From positions 1-64,000 of the forward strand of contig DYTN01000001.1 in NCBI GenBank assembly GCA_020725925.1: 64,000 nucleotides of DNA, in the 5' to 3' direction. The position numbers and the translations under genes were made by a program. The DNA comes from Methanobacteriota archaeon (lineage in GTDB: Archaea; Thermoplasmatota; Thermoplasmata; UBA10834). The first letter of the stretch is position 1. The number at the start of each line of letters is the position of its first letter. This document shows, in pieces, positions 58,798 through 64,000 of this stretch. Below the pieces are notes generated by a model that saw only the letters and a list, made by a program, of their open reading frames with translations, ran no database searches and had not been told where the DNA came from.

Positions 58798-59739
58798 ATG
58801 TCCGAGGAGGATATCGAGAAGCTCCCGGGTGTCGGACCTGCGATACTTGAGAAGCTTAGGGAGGCGGGCTACACCGACCTCATGATGATCGCTGTCGATT
58901 CGCCCAGGAACCTCGCGGAGCTGGCCGAGATAGGCGAGCCGACGGCCGCCAAGATCATCGCGGCCGCGAAGAAGGCTGCCGATGTCGGGGGCTTCGAGAC
59001 GGGCGATGTAGTGATGGAGCGCAGGAAGACCATCGCGAAGCTCACCTCCGGTTCCAAGGCCCTGAACGAGCTCATGGGCGGGGGATTCGAGACCCGAGCC
59101 ATCGTTGAGTTCTTCGGCGAGTTCGGGTCTGGCAAGACGCAACTGTGCCACCAGCTGGCCGTGAACGTCACGAAGCCTCTGGACGAGGGCGGGCTCGAGG
59201 GGCATACCATCATGATCGACACAGAACAGACATTCCGGCCGGAGAGGATCACGCAGATGGCCGAGGCTGCAGAGCTCGACCCCGACGAGGTACTGAAGAA
59301 GATCCATGTCGCGAGGGCGTTCAACAGCCACCACCAGACCCTGTTGGTCGACAAGGCAATGGAGATGGCCAGGGAGTTCCCTGTCAGGCTCATGGTCGTG
59401 GACTCATTGACCGCCCACTTCAGGGCCGAGTACATTGGCCGGGGCGCTCTGGCCGAGAGGCAGCAGATGCTCAACAAGCACATGCACGACCTGCTGAGGT
59501 TCGGCGACCTGAACAACGCGGTCATCGCGGTGACGAACCAGGTGGCCGCGAAGCCGGACGCATTCTTCGGCGACCCAACGAGACCGATCGGAGGGCATAT
59601 TGTCGGCCACACGGCGACCTTCAGGATCTACCTGCGGAAGAGCAAGGGGGGGAAGAGGATCGCGAGGCTGATCGACTCCCCGAACCTGCCAGAGGCCGAG
59701 GCCGTATTCCAGGTGTCCGAGGCAGGCATATCCGATTGA
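58798..59739 (+). CDS. radA: DNA repair and recombination protein RadA
   Basis: HhH region, [16 protein letters not shown] Walker [38 protein letters not shown]. Confidence 0.97.
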   Translation: MSEEDIEKLPGVGPAILEKLREAGYTDLMMIAVDSPRNLAELAEIGEPTAAKIIAAAKKAADVGGFETGDVVMERRKTIAKLTSGSKALNELMGGGFETRAIVEFFGEFGSGKTQLCHQLAVNVTKPLDEGGLEGHTIMIDTEQTFRPERITQMAEAAELDPDEVLKKIHVARAFNSHHQTLLVDKAMEMAREFPVRLMVVDSLTAHFRAEYIGRGALAERQQMLNKHMHDLLRFGDLNNAVIAVTNQVAAKPDAFFGDPTRPIGGHIVGHTATFRIYLRKSKGGKRIARLIDSPNLPEAEAVFQVSEAGISD

Positions 59740-59777
59740 CGAAGGGTTAAAGCGCGCGGCCGCCTCTCGCTTGCCTC

Positions 59778-60761
59778 GTGAAGCTCCTGCTAGAGATCTC
59801 GATGGAGTGTGAGTCGCTCGCTCGCGCGGAGGCGATGTCAGCCGCAACGGCCCTCGGGGGAAGGCCGAGGGCTGTGCGCGAGGAGCCCGGCGTCCTTGTC
59901 ATGGAGACGAGTGCTGACCCTGTGACCCTCGCGTCGAGGCTTGGCCTCTGCCACTTTGTGGATGAATGGCTCGCGTCATGCAAGCCCTCGGAGCTGGATG
60001 CATGCGCAGAGGAGATCGATGTCGCGGGGCCGATCAGGGTGAGGTCGACCAAGGTCGGGAAGTGCTCGGTCGACCTCGCTGCCGCATCGAGGCGCGTCGG
60101 GACAATCATGGGCAATTCGAGGGGCGTGGACCTGCACAATCCAACGAGCGACATCCGGGTCGTGTGCTCGAGGGGCGTCACGGTTGGGAGAGCTATCTCT
60201 CGAATCGACCGCTCCTCCTTCGAGAAGAGGAAGAACAGGTACATGCCGTTCTTCTACCCTGCCTCCCTTCACCCCAAATACGCCCGGGCGCTCGTCAATC
60301 TGGCCCGCGTCAGGCCCGGTGGGAGACTGCTGGACCCGTTTTGCGGGACCGGTGCGATCCTGGCGGAGGCGCATCTCTCGGGGCTGAGGGCGGTCGGCAC
60401 CGACCTGTCGGAGAAGATGATCGAGGGTTCGCGGAGGAACCTCGCTCATGTCGGGGCAGAGGCGGAGCTGCTCGTATGCGACGTCGGTGACATCAAACGC
60501 GTCGTCGGCCAGGTGGATGGCATCGCCACTGATCCTCCGTACGGCAGGGCGACGAGCACGAAAGGCGAGAAGATACCGGAGCTGTTCTCGAGGTCGCTGC
60601 GGGCCTTCTCCGCGGCGCTCGGCAAGAACGCAAGGGCTTCAGTTGTGACTCCTGATCTTTCCCTCGTGAAGAATGCCGATGGCTTCAAGCTAGTCGACAG
60701 CCATGCGCTCTGGGTACATCGCTCTCTTACCAGGCACTTCTGCGTGCTGGAGCGAACCTAG
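59778..60761 (+). CDS. tRNA (guanine(10)-N2)-methyltransferase-like (TrmG10/Trm11 family) with THUMP-like N-terminus
   Basis: LLDPFCGTGAILAEA, TDPPYGRATS (N4/N2 MTase motif). Confidence 0.85.
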   Translation: MKLLLEISMECESLARAEAMSAATALGGRPRAVREEPGVLVMETSADPVTLASRLGLCHFVDEWLASCKPSELDACAEEIDVAGPIRVRSTKVGKCSVDLAAASRRVGTIMGNSRGVDLHNPTSDIRVVCSRGVTVGRAISRIDRSSFEKRKNRYMPFFYPASLHPKYARALVNLARVRPGGRLLDPFCGTGAILAEAHLSGLRAVGTDLSEKMIEGSRRNLAHVGAEAELLVCDVGDIKRVVGQVDGIATDPPYGRATSTKGEKIPELFSRSLRAFSAALGKNARASVVTPDLSLVKNADGFKLVDSHALWVHRSLTRHFCVLERT

Positions 60762-62578
60762 ACTATGTCGAAGCTGACGGTGATCATGCTCGTCAGCGAT
60801 TCGTTGTAGTAGACGTATATAGGTATCACGGCCGGGCCTGTGGCCGCGAGCCCCCTCACTGAGATGTTGACGTTGAACGATCTGCTACTTTCCCCTGGCA
60901 CGAGGATGGTGATGTATCTAGTGACGCCAGGGTCGCTCGGGCTCGTTGTGAACAGCACGACGTCCACGAACGGCGGCAGCTCGACGGATGCGTCGAAGGT
61001 CAGGTTCGCCTCAGAGGGGTTCGTGTTGTTGACGTTCACTGTCACGTTCGCTTCGGTGTCCCTCGGGATCACGAGGCCTTCGTCCTCGACCCAGAAGCTG
61101 AAAGTGGGGCTCGTGGCAGTAAGGTTGTAGTACAGGTGCCTGACCTCGGTCGAGTTCCTCGACGAGCCTTTGATGATCACCGTGTAGTTCTGTCCGGACA
61201 GTGCCTCCGAGTGCGAGGTGATCGCAAGGTCCACGAGCGAGGTCTCGCTCGCGTTCAGCTGCAGGGAGTGTGAGGAGGCGTAGTAGCTGTCGTTGAGCGA
61301 GTGGTTCTTGAACGATGCTGTCCACCCGAACGGGGAGGACTCCGTCACGAGGTCTATCTTGTTCCAGGCGTTGCCCACGTTGTCGACCAGAATCGAGAAG
61401 ACCAGCGCCTCGCCCTGCGCGATGGTCGCGTTCGTGCTCTCCTGCGGGACCAGATCGAACGAGTAGTCCGCGCTGATGGGGGTCATCGGGATCGGGACGA
61501 AAGCGAGCACCAGCACCACGAAGGCGAATATCCCCACCCCCTTCCTCTTCGCGTCCAGCCTGCTGATGTCGTTCAGGGGCGGGGGGTGTCTGGCACCGAG
61601 GAACAGGATCAGCAGCGCGAACAGAAGCCAGCCGAAGTAGAAGAAGCCGATCCCAACCATCGCGGCTATGGTCGCCCATGTGAGCCACTTCGCCTTCGAG
61701 CCGAGCAGTGCCCTCGCGATGTGCCCGCCGTCGAGCTGTCCCACGGGTAGAAGGTTCAGGGCAGTCACGAGGAACCCGACCCAAGCTGCGAACGCCGTCG
61801 GGTGCAAGAGGTAGTCCCCCTGAATTGGCACCAGCCGCTCGATCCAGAGGTAGATCAATGGGAACGAGACCGACATGACGCCTTCGGAACCCACATTCAA
61901 GGGCACAGGCTTCGCCCCGTCGTTCGTGAGCATGAGCCCGAGAACACCGAGCGGGAGCGCCATTAGCAGCCCCGCCAGTGGTCCTGCGACCCCGATCTCC
62001 AGCAGGCTCTTCTTGTTCGGGATGGGGTCCCTAAGCGAGATGAACGCCCCGAAGGTCCCTAGTGGCGGGATGGAAGGGATGAAGAAAGGCAGGGAGGCAG
62101 CGACCTTGCGTCTCCGGGCCATGAAGAAGTGGCCCAGCTCGTGCACGCCGAGTATGGCCATGAGCGGGAGCGTGAAGGTGAGCATGCCCATGACCAGGTT
62201 CTCCGCGGAGAACACAGAGGTCCCGTCGACGCCAGCGTAGCCTCCCCAGTCGAGCGCACCGGCAACGAGCATCGTCAGAAAAGTAACCACGAGCATCGCG
62301 CCGTTCACGAATATGCTCCTATACCGAACGGTGGGCTTCTTGGCCACGGTGACGATGTGCTCTCCCTTGTCGTACGCTATCATCGGGATGTAGCCTTGCT
62401 GCCCCATCTCCTCCCTTAGCCTCTCGAAGTTCTCCTCCAAGGTGGCCTCATCTACCCTGACGAAGAACTCGACGACGTCGTAGCTCACGCGGACGTCGTA
62501 GACGGGGAACTGCCTCGCCACGAGCGCCTTGACGTGCTCTATCTCCTTCGAGGCCTCTGGCGGTATCGGCGGTGCCAT
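60758..62578 (-). CDS. Site-2 protease-like (M50) membrane metallopeptidase with C-terminal NEW3/CARDB-like domains
   Basis: GVHELGHFFMARR, LNLLPVGQLDGGHIARAL, multiple TM; C-terminal Ig-like repeats. Confidence 0.85.
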   Translation of the reverse strand: MAPPIPPEASKEIEHVKALVARQFPVYDVRVSYDVVEFFVRVDEATLEENFERLREEMGQQGYIPMIAYDKGEHIVTVAKKPTVRYRSIFVNGAMLVVTFLTMLVAGALDWGGYAGVDGTSVFSAENLVMGMLTFTLPLMAILGVHELGHFFMARRRKVAASLPFFIPSIPPLGTFGAFISLRDPIPNKKSLLEIGVAGPLAGLLMALPLGVLGLMLTNDGAKPVPLNVGSEGVMSVSFPLIYLWIERLVPIQGDYLLHPTAFAAWVGFLVTALNLLPVGQLDGGHIARALLGSKAKWLTWATIAAMVGIGFFYFGWLLFALLILFLGARHPPPLNDISRLDAKRKGVGIFAFVVLVLAFVPIPMTPISADYSFDLVPQESTNATIAQGEALVFSILVDNVGNAWNKIDLVTESSPFGWTASFKNHSLNDSYYASSHSLQLNASETSLVDLAITSHSEALSGQNYTVIIKGSSRNSTEVRHLYYNLTATSPTFSFWVEDEGLVIPRDTEANVTVNVNNTNPSEANLTFDASVELPPFVDVVLFTTSPSDPGVTRYITILVPGESSRSFNVNISVRGLAATGPAVIPIYVYYNESLTSMITVSFDIV

Positions 62579-62676
62579 TGCGCTCTCGACCAACTAGGCG
62601 CCGCTACATAACCCTATCGGCTAATCTGGCCCGGCCGCAAAAATGCTTATATTGCCGCATAAGCTGACGAGAGCCA

Positions 62677-63525
62677 ATGCGAACGGGTACTGGGAAAGGG
62701 GGCGCCGCAGCATACCTCAGCATGTTCCGGCTGGGGAACTGCATCATGGGTGCCTTTGGCACGCTCCTCGCTGCCATCATATGCGGGGGCATAGAGGGCG
62801 TCGAGGACTTCGTCCTTGAGATCGCCCTGTCCATGCTCATTGTGTTCGTCTTCACCGCAGCCGGCAACACGCTCAATGACTACTACGACCGCGATGTTGA
62901 CAAGGTGGCGCATCCCGCGAGGCCAATCCCCTCGGGGCTGGTCTCACCGCGCGCTGCCAGAACCATGTCCGCGACGCTCTTCGCTGTCGCCCTCGGCGCG
63001 AGCGTGTTCGTCAACATCTGGGCCGTTTCGATCGTGGTCACCTCGGCCGCAGTCATGGTCGGCTACGAGGTATTCCTTAAGGCCGAGGGACTGGCAGGCA
63101 ACCTGGCGATCGGCTGGTTGACCGGGGCGCTCTTCCTGTTTGGTGGGGCCGCAGTCGAGAGCCTTGAGCTTGCGTGGATCCTCGCAGCCCTTGCATTCCT
63201 CGCCACTCTGGGCCGGGAGATCGTGAAGGACGTCCAGGATATCGCAGGCGACAAGGGCGTGAGGCGGACCTTGCCGTTGAGGGTCGGGTCGAGGAGGGCG
63301 GGCGCGGCAGCCTCGGTCGCCTTCGTCGCCGCTGTCGCGCTGAGCCCCGCGCCGTACCTGCTGGACCTGCTGTCCGCCTGGTACCTGCCCGTCGTCCTGG
63401 CCGCCGATGCAATCTTTATATATTGTGCCCTGATTCACTTCAGGAGTCCAGAGCAGGGGCAGAAAGCCGCCAAGCTGGCCATGCTCGTGGCTCTCGTGGC
63501 CTTTCTTGTTGGAGGGGTCTTTTGA
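62677..63525 (+). CDS. UbiA-family prenyltransferase (digeranylgeranylglyceryl phosphate synthase-like)
   Basis: NTLNDYYDRDVDKVAHPARPIPSG; DVQDIAGDKGVRRTLPL; next to GGGP synthase. Confidence 0.9.
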   Translation: MRTGTGKGGAAAYLSMFRLGNCIMGAFGTLLAAIICGGIEGVEDFVLEIALSMLIVFVFTAAGNTLNDYYDRDVDKVAHPARPIPSGLVSPRAARTMSATLFAVALGASVFVNIWAVSIVVTSAAVMVGYEVFLKAEGLAGNLAIGWLTGALFLFGGAAVESLELAWILAALAFLATLGREIVKDVQDIAGDKGVRRTLPLRVGSRRAGAAASVAFVAAVALSPAPYLLDLLSAWYLPVVLAADAIFIYCALIHFRSPEQGQKAAKLAMLVALVAFLVGGVF

Positions 63526-64000
63526 AGGTCCGGGAATACATCCTCGACACGATCCAGAAGCACAAGATGCACATGACGCTCATAGACCCTGCGAAACAGC
63601 CGCCTGAGGTCTCGGGGCAAATCGCAAGGGCTGCCTGCGATGCGAGCACTGACGCCATAATGGTGGGGGGCTCGACAGGGGTCACGCAGGAGAACCTCGA
63701 CGGGACGGTGGAGGAGATCAAGCGGGGCTGCAGGCTGCCCGTGATCTACTTCCCTTCAGGGGCGCACGCAATCTCCAGAAAGTGCGACGCGATATACTTC
63801 ATGAGCATGCTCAACTCGAGGAACGTGAGGAACATAACGGGGGAGCACGCGAAGGGCGCGCCTATCATCAAGAAGCTCGGCATCGAGCCGATCTCGATGG
63901 GCTACGTGATCGTGGAGCCCGGGATGAAGGTCGGCGAGGTCGGGGAGGCGGAGCTCGTCAGGAGGGGCGATGTCAACACCGTCATCGGGTATGCCATCGC
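63522..64000 (+). CDS. Geranylgeranylglyceryl phosphate synthase, cut by window end
   Basis: MTLIDPAKQPPE, MVGGSTGVTQENLD, PVIYFPSGAHAISRKCDAIYFMSMLNSRN; TTG start overlaps UbiA stop. Confidence 0.92.
   Translation, partial: MKVREYILDTIQKHKMHMTLIDPAKQPPEVSGQIARAACDASTDAIMVGGSTGVTQENLDGTVEEIKRGCRLPVIYFPSGAHAISRKCDAIYFMSMLNSRNVRNITGEHAKGAPIIKKLGIEPISMGYVIVEPGMKVGEVGEAELVRRGDVNTVIGYAI

Overview
This is a 64 kb, gene-dense, mostly high-GC archaeal chromosomal window. Archaeal assignment rests on RadA, Kae1, a fibrillarin homologue, archaeal-type CCA-adding enzyme, TrmG10-like methylase, GGGP synthase and a UbiA/DGGGP synthase-like prenyltransferase. A Thermoplasmata-like euryarchaeote is plausible but that is inference. 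Much of the window is ordinary housekeeping DNA. The more notable content is: (1) an FdhD / molybdopterin oxidoreductase / FeS / NrfD cluster whose catalytic subunit has no Tat leader and an in-frame stop just upstream of its start; (2) a lower-GC accessory block (about 38.45-43.0 kb) running from a degenerate partial copy of a tRNA-Val 3' end to the intact tRNA-Val, carrying an ArsR - OsmC - SHOCT/TM/cupredoxin - NifS-like desulfurase - DsrE-like cluster with an ATTCGAAT-type inverted repeat upstream of arsR; (3) a conserved-looking SuhB/NadK/TM/JAMM/AAA+ run in which the AAA+ protein has a WDGFN Walker B; (4) a GAF histidine kinase with an intact H box but degraded N and G1 boxes; (5) a secreted C39-like protein with a PEF-CTERM-like tail; (6) two apparent frameshifts, both at C5 runs; (7) several zinc-ribbon microproteins shorter than the ORF-track cutoff. 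Two tRNA genes (Leu-CAG, Val-GAC) are present. No CRISPR array, rRNA, integrase or transposase was recognised. All family calls are by eye from motifs; no database search was run.
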